From Neoechinorhynchus agilis (lineage: Eukaryota > Acanthocephala): a DNA stretch of 64,000 bases. A program made the position numbers and the translations under genes. The DNA is taken from contig CM121341.1 of the NCBI GenBank assembly GCA_051530055.1, forward strand, positions 16,740,001 through 16,804,000. The letters are read 5' to 3'. Under the pieces are notes generated by a model. It had not been told where the DNA came from and made no database searches. It saw only the letters and a program-made list of their open reading frames with translations. This document shows, piece after piece, positions 21,077 to 31,699 of the stretch (positions are counted from its first letter, which is position 1; each line of letters opens with the position of its first letter).

Positions 21077-23272
21077 ATGACGGATTTCGTGAAAGACAAC
21101 TCAATTCAAAAACGTCAGGACAGCTCGTCAACTCTTTCAAAGTCCCCAACTTCTCCTCCTACGTCGACAACGACAGATACGCGCGCTGAGCCACCGCTGG
21201 ATGCTAGAATTGTACGCGATGCAATTGACGAGGTAACCCAGAGGCTACTTCGTTTTTCGTATAGAATCGAGAACCAGGTCGCCAGTGCCATCGCTAGCAT
21301 TACGCCAATGATAAACTCAATGACGTCAGCGATCGATGAAATGCGAATGGAATGCGCTATGAATAGACGGCGGATGCAGATGATCATTGAGATGCAACAG
21401 ACGAACGATGGAGATGCCAATAGGAAAGTGACGAACTTTAACTCTATTTGTGAAGGAATGACTCAGAAAGTTAGCGATTTAGAACAAGCATTGTCCCGAT
21501 TGACCCTCAAAGCAGACCAAACGCGACCTGCCATGGTACAACAATTCCCAATGTATGGTCCTCCTCCAATGTATCGATCACTTCCTCCTCATCAGCAGCC
21601 ACTGAATCCAAATGCCTACGCTCAAATGATGGTCCGTCCACAGCTTCATCCCCAAGGAATGCAAAGCACTTTTGGGTCCACTGGTCCATCGTGGCAGTCA
21701 ATGCCACCTCAACAACCACCACCGCCACCAACAATGTTCTCACCGCAACAACCTCAGATGTTCCCTCCACCGCCACAACCGGAACGAGGTATACCCGATA
21801 TCAGAGGAGAGAAACTACCACGTCGCGCTGCTCAAGTCTTTTGCTCGAAACCAGAATCAGATGATGATGATGAAGATTCCGAGTATGACGAAGAAGAAGC
21901 GGGCGAAGAAGATGAGGAAAGTGACGGTTTAAGCGAACCGGAACAGAAACAAATGAACTTTAAGCCAGCTTCAATGTTCGAAAAACCCCTTGCGAAACCG
22001 GAGTTTATCTTCGGTCAGGGGAAGAAAGCTTGTCAACAGTCTTTCGACAAGAATCAGAAAGGAATTCTAAAGGAATCTTTAAAAAAAGATACTCCTGTTA
22101 TCAGTGAGTCCAAATCAATATTTGGAAATTCAAAACCCGTAAATATCTTCGGTGCTCCAATACAAGTCAAACCAGCGGACAAACCAACCTTTCAGTTCAA
22201 TAAGGAACCTAGTGTTTCGGCCATTCCAAAATCTCCTTCAATCTTTGATACCAACCAAGACAAGGCTGCTAAACCATTTTCTGCTCCTCAATTAGCAAAA
22301 GCACCCGAATCCAAGTTCGCGTTTTCATTTAAACCAGCTACGGATCCGAAGGAACCAAAATCTACGGTGCAACAACAGACGTCGTCCAATGACAAACAAC
22401 CAACTAGCTGTTTTGGATCTCTTAAATTTGGAGACCTTCCTCCTGCGTCACCTAAGGATAAGCAGACCACGACGCCTTCACTTTTCGCTGGATTTGCTTC
22501 TCAACCATCTTCAAAATCCTTAAATACTCCTGTGTTTGGTAGTGGTAGTACTACAGCTGGATCAACAGGCAATCCGTTTTTGGATGCTCAAAAACAAGTT
22601 TCCAACTTTGTAGGCACGGATAAAGGCACCAAGGACACTGGTATTGTGTTTGGATCAAGTTTAAAACAGGGTGACTCGAAGATCGGATCAAGTAATTTGT
22701 TCGCTTCTGCAACTTCGCGATCTGCTGAGAAAGTTACACCGTTATTCGGCAATGCGCCACGAGGAGCAGCAAATGCGGATAATGGTCGAGATTCCACGGA
22801 ACCTGCCAACGATGCTTTTAGTTCAAGTGACTACAAACCTATTCTTTCCTTACCAGAGAAAGTAGATTTGTCAACGGGGGAGGAGAAACACGAGATTCTT
22901 TTTAAAAGTGATCCGTGTATTCTGTACAAGTTCGAGAGTGCGGATAAAGCTGAATGGAAGGAATGCGGGCGTGGATCGGTTAGTATTGGTCGAGATGACA
23001 AGAACAGATATCGATTGATATTTCGACGTGATCAAGTTTTAAAGTTGGCTGCTAATCACATTCTCGATTCTTCAATCAAGTTCATTCCTCGCTCTAATAA
23101 GCCGAATTGTCTTTGTTGGTACGCAAATGACTTCGCGATCGATCCAGAGGGTCAAATGGCAACATTCTGTATTCGATTCAAGACGGCAACGGATCCGCAC
23201 AAGTTTGTCAACGCTTGTGCCTCAGCTGGTGCTGAAGTGCCTACTGTGCCTGAGGTTTGCGACATGAAGTAA
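21077..23272 (+). CDS. FG-nucleoporin with C-terminal Ran-binding domain (RanBP2/NPP-9-like)
   Basis: 731 residues if started at MTDFVKDNSIQKRQ. An upstream in-frame ATG at 21011 would add 22 residues. The N-terminal third contains a predicted helical part (VRDAIDEVTQRLLRFSYRIE) and a proline-rich stretch. An acidic run (SDDDDEDSEYDEEEAGEEDE) falls at about residues 258-280. The middle holds scattered FG motifs (SIFGNSKPVNIFGA, FGSL, VFGSGS, LFGNA). The C-terminus, about 585-720, is a Ran-binding domain: YKPILSLPEKVDLSTGEE, LYKFESADKAEWKECGRG, RRDQVLKLAANHIL, CWYANDFA, FCIRFKT. This matches the RanBD of RanBP2 and NPP-9, which bind RanGTP at the pore's cytoplasmic face. A single RanBD also fits a Nup50-like protein, so the exact orthology is open. 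Confidence 0.88.
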   Translation: MTDFVKDNSIQKRQDSSSTLSKSPTSPPTSTTTDTRAEPPLDARIVRDAIDEVTQRLLRFSYRIENQVASAIASITPMINSMTSAIDEMRMECAMNRRRMQMIIEMQQTNDGDANRKVTNFNSICEGMTQKVSDLEQALSRLTLKADQTRPAMVQQFPMYGPPPMYRSLPPHQQPLNPNAYAQMMVRPQLHPQGMQSTFGSTGPSWQSMPPQQPPPPPTMFSPQQPQMFPPPPQPERGIPDIRGEKLPRRAAQVFCSKPESDDDDEDSEYDEEEAGEEDEESDGLSEPEQKQMNFKPASMFEKPLAKPEFIFGQGKKACQQSFDKNQKGILKESLKKDTPVISESKSIFGNSKPVNIFGAPIQVKPADKPTFQFNKEPSVSAIPKSPSIFDTNQDKAAKPFSAPQLAKAPESKFAFSFKPATDPKEPKSTVQQQTSSNDKQPTSCFGSLKFGDLPPASPKDKQTTTPSLFAGFASQPSSKSLNTPVFGSGSTTAGSTGNPFLDAQKQVSNFVGTDKGTKDTGIVFGSSLKQGDSKIGSSNLFASATSRSAEKVTPLFGNAPRGAANADNGRDSTEPANDAFSSSDYKPILSLPEKVDLSTGEEKHEILFKSDPCILYKFESADKAEWKECGRGSVSIGRDDKNRYRLIFRRDQVLKLAANHILDSSIKFIPRSNKPNCLCWYANDFAIDPEGQMATFCIRFKTATDPHKFVNACASAGAEVPTVPEVCDMK

Positions 23273-23274
23273 TC

Positions 23275-23600
23275 ATGAACGGAAAAAAGATTGGTGTTCG
23301 CTTCATTAAATGCTCCTCGCTAATCAGTTTAATTTTTTGACGATTCGCTTTAGAATACGCTGAAGAAATTTTTATCCGTTCTTTTCCACCGATTTTCTAG
23401 ACATGTCTGCTGTTTTCCGCTTCAACGATTATTTCAATTCATCAATTTAAAACTAATCGTTATAATACGAGAAGTATCTCTTGTCTTTTAGAACTACATG
23501 TTTGAAATTTCTCCACTCCTACAATGACATGGATCTTTACAACAAAATAAAAATCATATAGTAACCATAATACCAGATAAGGAGATTGAAATATTTTACA
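23275..23600. other. 3' flank of nucleoporin gene
   Basis: No gene is seen. The LINE-related sequence begins near 23600 with aataataataacacgttta. Confidence 0.4.
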
Positions 23601-24515
23601 AGGAATAATAATAACACGTTTATTGTTAACAAAAATATAAAGAATATGAGGACTCATGTACCTTTGGGTCCTCATAAGCATTCGCTCGGGTGGAAATATC
23701 TAGTCGGAGGGACGTCCAATCGGGTGAGACTTCGGTAGGGGGGATGTCCGTTCGGGTGAAAATATCCTGTCGGGTTGGATGACCCGTTCTGTTGTGAATT
23801 AGTGGTTATTGTGTGCAGGAGCGCTTGTAAGGTTGGTCTTTCCTCGGGTTCATTTCAAGTTCTTATATCCGAGAAGATTAAGCACCATGGAAAAAGGATA
23901 GAGTTTAAGGAGAGGGAGAGGTGGATGGGTGATGAGGGTAAGATCGTCGGCGTATAAGAAAATTTTTAGTGAGAGGCGAGAGGTTTGAAGTCGTTTAGGA
24001 AAATATTAAAGAGAAGTGGTGACAGCACCTTGAGGTACGCCTTTGGTGAGGGATTTGATGATTGACGAGGTAGATCGGCAGTGAATGTATTGTTTGCGAT
24101 TGTGAAGATAAGATTCGAACCCGGCGGATCTGCCACAATTTGAGACGAAAATCGGAGCAAGCTTGGATAAGGAGTGTTGTCGAAGAGGGCATCGGATGCA
24201 AAAAATCTGGGTCGGAAGCCAAATTGTAGAGGCGATAACTTTTCGTTGAGAAGCGAAAGAAGGCGAGATTTAAAACATTTCGATGATTTTTGAAAGTGGG
24301 TAGAATGGATATTGGACGGAATGATTCGGCCGAAATAGGATGCCTTTTTTTGGAACAAGAATAACTTTAGCAGTTTTCAGGCATGAGGGGTGGATGCCAT
24401 ATAAAAAGCTGAGGTTTACAATGTTGATAAAAGGGTCGACGAGTTCGGGGATGATGTAGCGAAGAGCCCAGTTGGGGATTTCGGATCGAGAGGACGAATT
24501 TCGAGGTAATTTCGC
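23600..24515 (-). mobile_element. CR1/Jockey-like LINE, internally deleted copy
   Basis: Same family as 1-1855. The 3' flank at 23630-23790 matches bases 1-170. The coding part on the minus strand (24358-23966) reads LLSLLNEKLSPLQFGFRPRF, then, in shifted frames, LSPLLFNIFLNDFKPL just before the decayed YADD-equivalent (sequence cgtataag near 23950). The thumb region seen in the other copies is missing. Upstream, 24400-24510 matches the segment at 940-1050 of the first copy. Confidence 0.75.
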
Positions 24516-24819
24516 CTTCGCAATATATTACAATTCGATAAACTATGTTTTATCAGGGATTATGATCACTAGAACACCAAATAGAAAATGAAGATTTATT
24601 GAATTTAATTTTTTACAGGTTTTACAACATGAACAGTCAAGTTTTTTAGTTCATAATTGGTTATTGCAGTGTCTCTGTCGACTACGATGGATTTGATTCA
24701 ATTCGTTCGAATAAATTCTTGTAGCAAACTTCATGACCTCCATTAACATTTATTTTACCGAAGAATAGTTTTATTAAGTTCTTAGAGGAATTGCGCAGAT
24801 TACTTTCGGGCAATCATGT

Positions 24820-26240
24820 TTTGTTTTTAATGGACACTTGAGCGGGCTGCTGTAACGATTTGAGCTTCCGTCGTCTTACAGCTTTCTCAGGAATCAACAA
24901 ATGCGCGTGGAGATGTGAAGTGAGTGAAAGCTGCGACAACGAAACGGCAAAGTGTCGAGCTAATGCCCAGAACTCTCTCGCATTGTCTACGGAAACACAA
25001 TCCCCTTCCAACCGCTCGGGATATAAATAGTGCCTCGTCAATAGATAGTTCCTACGGGTCCTTGGCCAAAAACCTAACTTACGTCGAGAGTATTATTTCT
25101 CCGGCACTGAGTGGTGTTTTGCCCATGCGTCAGGATTCAGTGTGTTGCGAGTGCTTTTCATCAAACGTTGAAGCATAGGATGTTCATTTTTGCCTATCTA
25201 TAGATGATCCTGTGATTGTCATGGGGCGAACATCGTTCGCTGATAATCTCGTAGACCACGAAGCTTCGAGTGCAAATCGAATCTTGTCGCCCATTTTTGT
25301 CCAAGGACTTCCCTGGTCCATGAGTACACATCAATGACCGATGCTAGTCATCTTTCCGGCGTTTCATGATGCCCGGTTCTCGTCAGGATTCGCCGAATTG
25401 CAGGCGCACTTCTGTGGACAATCCGAAAATCCATTCCCGGCAGTCGCAGCAGCTTTCGAACGTCACTAGTGAACTTTTCACTGATATATGGGGCCTTGAG
25501 AATCGGGTTTCCTCCATATAGATTCTGGGAAAGATCATCTTTCCGTTTCTCTTCTCTTGAATGACACCGTTGCTGGGACCGCATGATCTCGTTACGTTTG
25601 TATCCATCATCTGCGAAAATTGCGTTCAATATCTCTATCGCCAATCGTTTCTCCGTTAATGACGATGAGCAAACCAGTGTTGTCCTGTCCATCTCAGCAT
25701 TATATTGCTTGTTTCATTAAACAAGGATAATGCGAATTTCGATGCATGGCTGTCCTTTTACGGTTTGCGATATTAACTGAAATCAGTGATATTATTAATT
25801 TGTAAGCACAAATTGAGGAACGGTAGATAATCCGATTTTTGTCTCGCGTCGGCTTAATTCTACCTGATCCCACAATCACATTATTCACATTGTGGAGATA
25901 AATTTTGCTCAACGTTATATGCGGGAATTCGCACTGCATCTCCAAATCATCGAGGAAAATCAATGCCAAGACGGTAGCAAGGCTGTTTCCCATTTACAGT
26001 CCATGGATTTGTCTGTAACATCGGTCGTTATATCGAAAGTGAGTCCAGTCACGTCCGTCGGTAGCATTCCCAATATATTTAAGTCCTCTTCGTCCTCATT
26101 CAACCACTTCTCGCGTACGCTTCCTCACTGTCGACGTTCTTCCCCTAATTTGTCATAAGCGACGGAATAATACCGTTTCGGAGACATCGCTTGAGGAATA
26201 GAATTCGCTGCTTTTGACCCTTTAACGCCCTCAAAATCGT
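24820..26240 (-). mobile_element. Penelope-like element fragment, degraded
   Basis: Minus-strand blocks appear in family order. ALKGQKQRILFLKRCLRNG (N-terminal part) lies near 26235-26150. MGNSLATVLALIFLDDLEMQ, then VNNVIVGS in the YVDD position, lies at 25993-25840. KRLAIEILNAIF, then APYISEKFTSDVRKLLRLPG, lies at 25692-25430, ahead of the GIY-YIG region of the family. The element is broken with several frame breaks. A shorter relative lies at 42421-42830. Family assignment rests on the RT and linker phrases. No complete terminus was found. Confidence 0.7.
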
Positions 26241-26249
26241 CATGTAGTT

Positions 26250-27880
26250 TGTGACAGTAGTAAAATCGAACCTAACTCGAGCTGAAGACATACTTGCACA
26301 GTCGATTCGTAATTCATTGAGTGATAAAGGCGAAGACCTAATTTCTATCGATAAAGGTGTAGAAAAGATCATGATGGAGCGATTACTGCGAGATGGGAAG
26401 GACGATTGTGAATTGAAGTGCACGACGTTGAACAGCATCTTTCGTGAAGTGATAGCCACAAGAGACGTGAAAGATTTTATAAAACTTCCATGTTGATGCT
26501 GCATTATTATTATTTCATGACAGAAAATCAACAGGTCCACACGATGTAGCAGCCGAGTTTTGGAAGTCTTAATGCTGGAACACAGCCACGTGGCTTGCAG
26601 CCTTTTTCAATAAAGTGATAGAAGTCGAAAGATCTCCGAGTGAGTGGCAAATTAGCACAACAGTACCTATATGGAAAAAGAACGGAAATCCAGCCGAATG
26701 CAAAAATTACCGATCGATCCGACTAATATCCCACACTATGAAAATCTATGAACGAATTATCTAAGCGCGCATCCATAATATTGTCGAAATCAGCGCCAAT
26801 CAAACAGATTTCGTGAAAGGCTATATAGCACAGTCGATGCGATTCATGCTGTGCGACTTTTCTTTGAGAAATATTGTGAGAGAAACCTACCGATCCACGC
26901 AGCCTTCCTCGACCTCGAAAAAGCGTTCGACCGTGTACCGCGTGAATTCATCTGGCACGCGTTACGTAACCATAGAGTCCCAGAGGGGTTCGTAAAGTGC
27001 GTGAAACTGCTATATACAGATCCTAGGAGCAGAGTACGAAGCGCGACGGGGATATGCTTTCAAAATCTCGATTGGCGTTCATCAGGGAAGCGCGCTTTCC
27101 CCCGTATTATTTATACTTGTCATGGAAACAATCAGCCAAGTCATACAGCGCGTCCTACCCCATTCACAATCCTTTATACCGACGACGTCTTTCTGTCTTC
27201 CGGGGACAAAGATTATCTCGAAAAATTGGTAGAGGCATGGCATGATAAACTTTCAAAACACGGACTGCGTCTAAATCTTGGCAAGTCAATGTATTTAACA
27301 ACCAAGGCAAACGAAACCGGCACTGACTTGCCACGTTGCGAAAAATTCCGCTACCTCGGATAAAAGATCTCGTCCGACGTTGAGTTTAAAACAGAAATCA
27401 ATGAACGAATCAATGCAACGTGGCTAAAGTGGAGGAGGACGGCAACGGGTGTCCAATGTGATCGAAAATTAAAGGACGCATCCAAGTCAGTGATCTACAG
27501 AACAGTAGTCCGACCAGTTGCGCTGTACGGCTCCGAATGTTGGCCCATTACGAAGGCTGCTAAAAAAGATTAGCCAGCATGGAATCGAATATGTTACGTT
27601 GGACTAGTGGACACACTCGCCTGGATCATGTCCGAAATGACGACATCAGACTTCGTTGTGATGTTGCGCCGATCGTCGACAAGCTCAGAGAAAGCCGCCT
27701 CGGCTGTATGGTCATGTGATGCGCTCGAGCGAGGGTGCCCTAGAGAGGGCTAAGCTGGAAATCGAGATGAAAGGCAAACGAGCCCGAGGTCAACCAAAAC
27801 AACGCTGGCTCGATATTAATCGAAGCGATCTTCGAACAACTAAACTTATCCCGAACGAAGCCACTAATCGAATAAAATGG
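26250..27880 (+). mobile_element. RTE-type LINE, degraded
   Basis: Plus-strand pieces of an RTE reverse transcriptase. An upstream acidic linker (RAEDILAQSIRNSLSDKGED) lies at 26270-26490. STGPHDVAAEFWKS lies near 26530. WKKNGNPAECKNYRSIRLIS, then HTMKIYERII, ends at a stop near 26760. HAAFLDLEKAFDRVPREFIW lies in 26851-27000, PFTILYTDDVFLSSG with YTDD in place of YADD near 27165-27205, and KHGLRLNLGKSMYLTT near 27255-27305. YRTVVRPVALYGSECWPITK follows at about 27500-27555. Frameshifts and stops split the frame several times. A 206-bp palindrome follows almost directly at 27898. Confidence 0.85.
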
Positions 27881-27897
27881 CGGACACTATCAAAAGT

Positions 27898-28103
27898 TTC
27901 AATTGGCGATGTTTTATTCCGAAAAAATAGATTTATCTTGATATTTTCGGCCTTTGCGTTGGCCTTCTTCAGTCAATTGCTTGTAAGTTTTTAAATATTG
28001 GAATTTAAAAACTTACAAGCAATTGACTGAAGAAGGCCAACGCAAAGGCCGAAAATATCAAGATAAATCTTTTTTTTCGGAATAAAACATCGCTAATTGA
28101 AAC
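27898..28103. repeat. Long near-perfect palindrome (about 95-bp arms)
   Basis: The left arm runs from gtttcaattggcgatgtttt through gatattttcggcctttgcgt and ttcttcagtcaattgcttgt. The right arm returns acaagcaattgactgaagaa, then acgcaaaggccgaaaatatc, then aaaacatcgctaattgaaac. Only a few bases separate the arms around aaatattggaattt. Mismatches are few (for example gg/ta in the outer part). It would extrude a cruciform or give a very stable RNA hairpin. Confidence 0.9.
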
Positions 28104-29030
28104 TGAAACTATAATTTTTTTACAACTATTAAAAGTAGCCGATCCCGCATCCAAATAGGACAAAGGCTGAAGAGGAGGAGGAAGAAGAAGAAGAATTGAA
28201 CGACGGCTCTTGAAAATTCAAATGATTAGCAAAATGGCATTAATGCCATAATCTTGTGAAAGAACTTCCTTAATTCGTTCTGAGTCAATTAAAATTCGGG
28301 GGAAAAATATTTACGAAATAGATACACTTCGTGAAATTTAGGATAAACAAAATTGATAAAACTGGCGACGTTTCGATGACCAAGTCAAATTTTTGAGAGT
28401 TTAACCGAATAAATGCAAAATGCACAAAGGTATTTTAAAACATGTTTTTTATGATCTTGTACAGTAAATAAGTTCAATTGGTACGACGCGGTTTCATTGT
28501 ATATTTAGTTCAAGGGGTGCAAAATAATTTGAGCTATGCATCTTAGATTATTAGTTCATCGGCGATTTAAAGTCTAGGAAGGAAACAACTGTTGATAGAC
28601 GTTAATCGAAGATATTTGAAAAGAACATCATCGACTTGAGTTTTGATTATTTTCGTCTAAATTTTTTTGTTTCTAATGACACAACCTAAAGTAATGCCGC
28701 AACCAAAGTCGCTTTGATCATGCTAAACTTCAGCCAATTTAAAATTACGATCCTTATGCAGATCGGAATTCAAATCATGGTTTCAAAAATTTTAAATAAA
28801 ATGTCAAAAATCTTGAGCCTGTAAGAGATGTATTGAATCTATATAAACAGCGTGATACTTCTAAATGCAAATTTATACCAAATTATGCGTATCTTGAAGT
28901 CTTGAAAAAATTATTCCGGAATTTCGTTTATAACGTGCGCTGATTGCAAAGTATGATCGGGTTCATTGAACGCTTTCTCCTTCAACCTCCTACTCCCGAA
29001 TTAAAGTAAACAAAAAGTTATTTGAAGTAC
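28104..29030. other. Intergenic, no gene seen
   Basis: AT-rich. A purine-rich run gaggaggaggaagaagaag lies at about 28170-28195. No frame longer than a few dozen codons with a recognisable motif was seen. Confidence 0.4.
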
Positions 29031-29031
29031 G

Positions 29032-29640
29032 TTACGGACTAGAAGCTGCATACCTCCACCACCAATGTGATTGTGGTAGACATTCAAAGTCTTGATCGCT
29101 CAACAACTCTCCCTCACTTGTTTTCGTGAATATGAAATGTTTTATAATTGCATCGAAAACTTCTACAGTTTGTGGTTTTATGAGAATATCGGTATATTCC
29201 TTTAATTTTACACAGTTTGACCAATCTTTTTCTTTATCGGGTACTCGGAGATCGCCAATATACACATTGATCGATTCAGCGAATTCCATTCGGAAAAATT
29301 CAAACGCTGAACGCAACATGCAACCATCGTCAAGACTGTAATACTCCGCATGTGATGCCAGTCTCTCTCCCATCATGGCGACTGCAGTGAAACATCGTGG
29401 ATTCTTTAAAAGTTCCGATGTCAGCGATGCAATCAGCGGTCGACATTCGAGCTTGGTTGAAATGATGACACCGATGTCTTGTTTGTTCTTCATTGCATCT
29501 CTAACGAAATTGTAAATAAGTTCAAGTAAATCGAATGTCATTGACCAATCGAATTGCGATTCTCGACCAATCGTCTCAGTGTATTCTAAAATCCGTGAAA
29601 GTACGCGCAGAACGTTGTCCGAATCACCAGCAAACGACAT
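29032..29640 (-). CDS. Unknown helical protein, first exon(s)
   Basis: A 202-codon frame starting MSFAGDSDNVLRVLSRILEY, all helical in character (FDWSMTFDLLELIYNFVRD, then LIASLTSELLKNPRC, then RSAFEFFRMEFAESINVYIG). It ends near ECLPQSHWWWRY just before a good donor (ggtggag/gtatgc), so the true exon probably ends at about 29060 and further exons would lie downstream on the minus strand. These were not found. The pattern would suit an armadillo/HEAT-type helical repeat protein, but I cannot name a family. Confidence 0.5.
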   Translation of the reverse strand: MSFAGDSDNVLRVLSRILEYTETIGRESQFDWSMTFDLLELIYNFVRDAMKNKQDIGVIISTKLECRPLIASLTSELLKNPRCFTAVAMMGERLASHAEYYSLDDGCMLRSAFEFFRMEFAESINVYIGDLRVPDKEKDWSNCVKLKEYTDILIKPQTVEVFDAIIKHFIFTKTSEGELLSDQDFECLPQSHWWWRYAASSP

Positions 29641-29644
29641 TTAC

Positions 29645-30832
29645 GATAATCTCGTGCTTTTAATTCTACAAGAAAATGGTTGTTAAGGCAACAAAATTCG
29701 TTTTAATCATAAAATGCCAATAATCATTTCGCAATGACAAAATGGTGGCCTTAGAGCTCATATCACACTGGTGACAAACTAAAAATATCGTCTCTGGCAT
29801 TATTGTTCATTGCATTGTTCATAACAAGGGTATCTGAGCTAGCGTTATATCCAAAGTTCTTTATTATAAGTCAAATGTTTACTTAGCAACAATTCAGGAT
29901 AACATCAATGAAAATGAGTTTAGTAACCGTCTTTTACAATGTAGGATGTGCTTTAGCCAGTATACGCTAGCAAATATTCTAAAACAAAAACTTATTGCAG
30001 TTCTGATGAGCAATCCCGGATAAAAAATATATTATTGAAATATTTTGCGATGTAGTTTTTATGTATATAAACACGTTTTATTTAAAAGAGGAAGAAGAAT
30101 AGGTCACCGAACCTTGTAACTTAGGTAAGTTGACTATGGTTTGTAAATGATTTATTATGATATTGTTTGTTGCTGTAGGCTTGCTGCGGTGTTTGTTAAG
30201 CAAGATTGGACTGGCGGTAAGTATGAGTGGTAGAGGTGGAAGGATGTTTTCGAAGTAAAGGTCTTGTGGTAGAAGGTTTTTGCGTTTGAGAGTTTTGGGA
30301 GAGTTAGATGGGGAGTTTTAGGAGAGATGGGAATTCCGGGACGCGGTGGAGAATTTCAGGAGTACAGATTTTTCAAAGTTTATTGATTCGAGGGGTTGCT
30401 TTCTATTGATTTTTGGACAATTTTGCGACTCGAGGGTGTTGATTATGATAATGAAATTGGTCATTTGGAAGTCGCAAGCGTCTGAGCAAAAGAGACGGTT
30501 TTGGAATTGAATTATGAGGCGGTTGTCTTTACGGCCTGGCCGAAACCTCAAACGAAAGGACGGGATGTGAAGTCTTTTTTGAGCCTCTTAGGCAACTTGA
30601 CTAACGTTGATACGGGCAGTCTTCTTCTGAGCATTCGAAGAAGCGTTGGCTTACCCGTCTTTTTTGTCATTGTCAAGAGGAGAAATAGGATGAGCGTTGA
30701 GATGTATTAGACTTGCGGAGAGCGAGACGCTCAAGAGAAATCGATGTTGAAAGAGAGTATAGAAGTCATCGTTGGAAAGTTTTTAAGACGAAAGATGTCT
30801 TGAAAACTAAGAAGCACTGGCAGATGAGGCGA
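29645..30832. other. Intergenic, probable LINE debris
   Basis: From about 30060 the sequence aaacacgttttatttaaaag, then caccgaaccttgtaacttagg, resembles the region at 15150-15200 next to a LINE 3' fragment. GT-rich sequence continues to about 30720. Frames at 30318-30551 and 30501-30710 carry no recognisable motif. Confidence 0.35.
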
Positions 30833-31280
30833 TCAATTCAATAAAGTGTGATCTAATCGGGGTTATGATCACCGGAACTAAAAATTCTACCATCCCGATG
30901 GATTTTCTCTCGATGATTAATAAAAAGTTATTGATTACAATAAGTTCATAAATTACTCTTGCAGTGTTAATTCTCAAAAATCAATCAGTGTTTTGCAATG
31001 GCCCCTTAAGGATCCAAGAAAATGTCTTTGGTGTTAACGCACATCTTTACTTCTTGCTCCCATTTGTGCCATACACTAATATTTTCGCCTAGCAAAGCTC
31101 ATATTAACGATATGGAATAAACGCAACTGCCTAAAAAATACGATAGGCGCAGTGCTAAAAAAGGAGTAAGAAGCGAAGGGATTCTCGTGACAACTCTTTT
31201 GTGCTATGAGTGCCAAATTGTCGTCGATATTCTTTTTTTGCCTCAATGCTTCTCTGAAAACGTTCAATATTCGCCACGAA
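30833..31280. repeat. Inverted duplicate of 10013-10393
   Basis: Reverse-complement match to the 10.0-10.4 kb block, with small indels and an insertion of about 30 bp near 31110-31170. A 158-codon minus-strand frame (31552-31076) starts outside and runs into it, but it has no recognised family and its 3' part lies in the repeat. I do not count it as a gene. From 31280 to 31700 nothing else is supported. Confidence 0.8.
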
Positions 31281-31699
31281 GCTATGTATTTATTTAAATA
31301 AGTATGCATACAATCCGGTCTCATTGAGCATCTTTGACCATTTACAGAATTTTGAGCTGATTTTTGTCGACTATTACCATTGTTTACTTCCTCCTGATAT
31401 CTACCAAAGGCTGATCTCTGAGTCGAGGAGATCTGGAATAAATAACAACAACGGACAAGAAGGGGCAAACTAAAATTTAATGATGATGAAAACAAACCCG
31501 GCTTGCCAGTAAAACTTAAAACATAATTAGTTAAGATATAAAACAAAATCAATCATTTCGTTAGGAACAATTTTTTGCAACAAACCACAGACAATCAAAA
31601 AAGATATACAAAATGAGTCATACATACAATTAAGACTAATAATCACAGCCATTTTGTTATTTCAATTTTTTGTTAGGCGTGATCTGTATAATCCGTTTT

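Noticed and set aside
30318-30710. Overlapping frames on both strands
   Set aside because: No motif, and they lie in probable LINE-derived sequence.
31076-31552. A 158-codon minus-strand frame
   Set aside because: Half of it lies in the block duplicated at 10.0-10.4 kb, where no matching frame is kept; no family is recognised.
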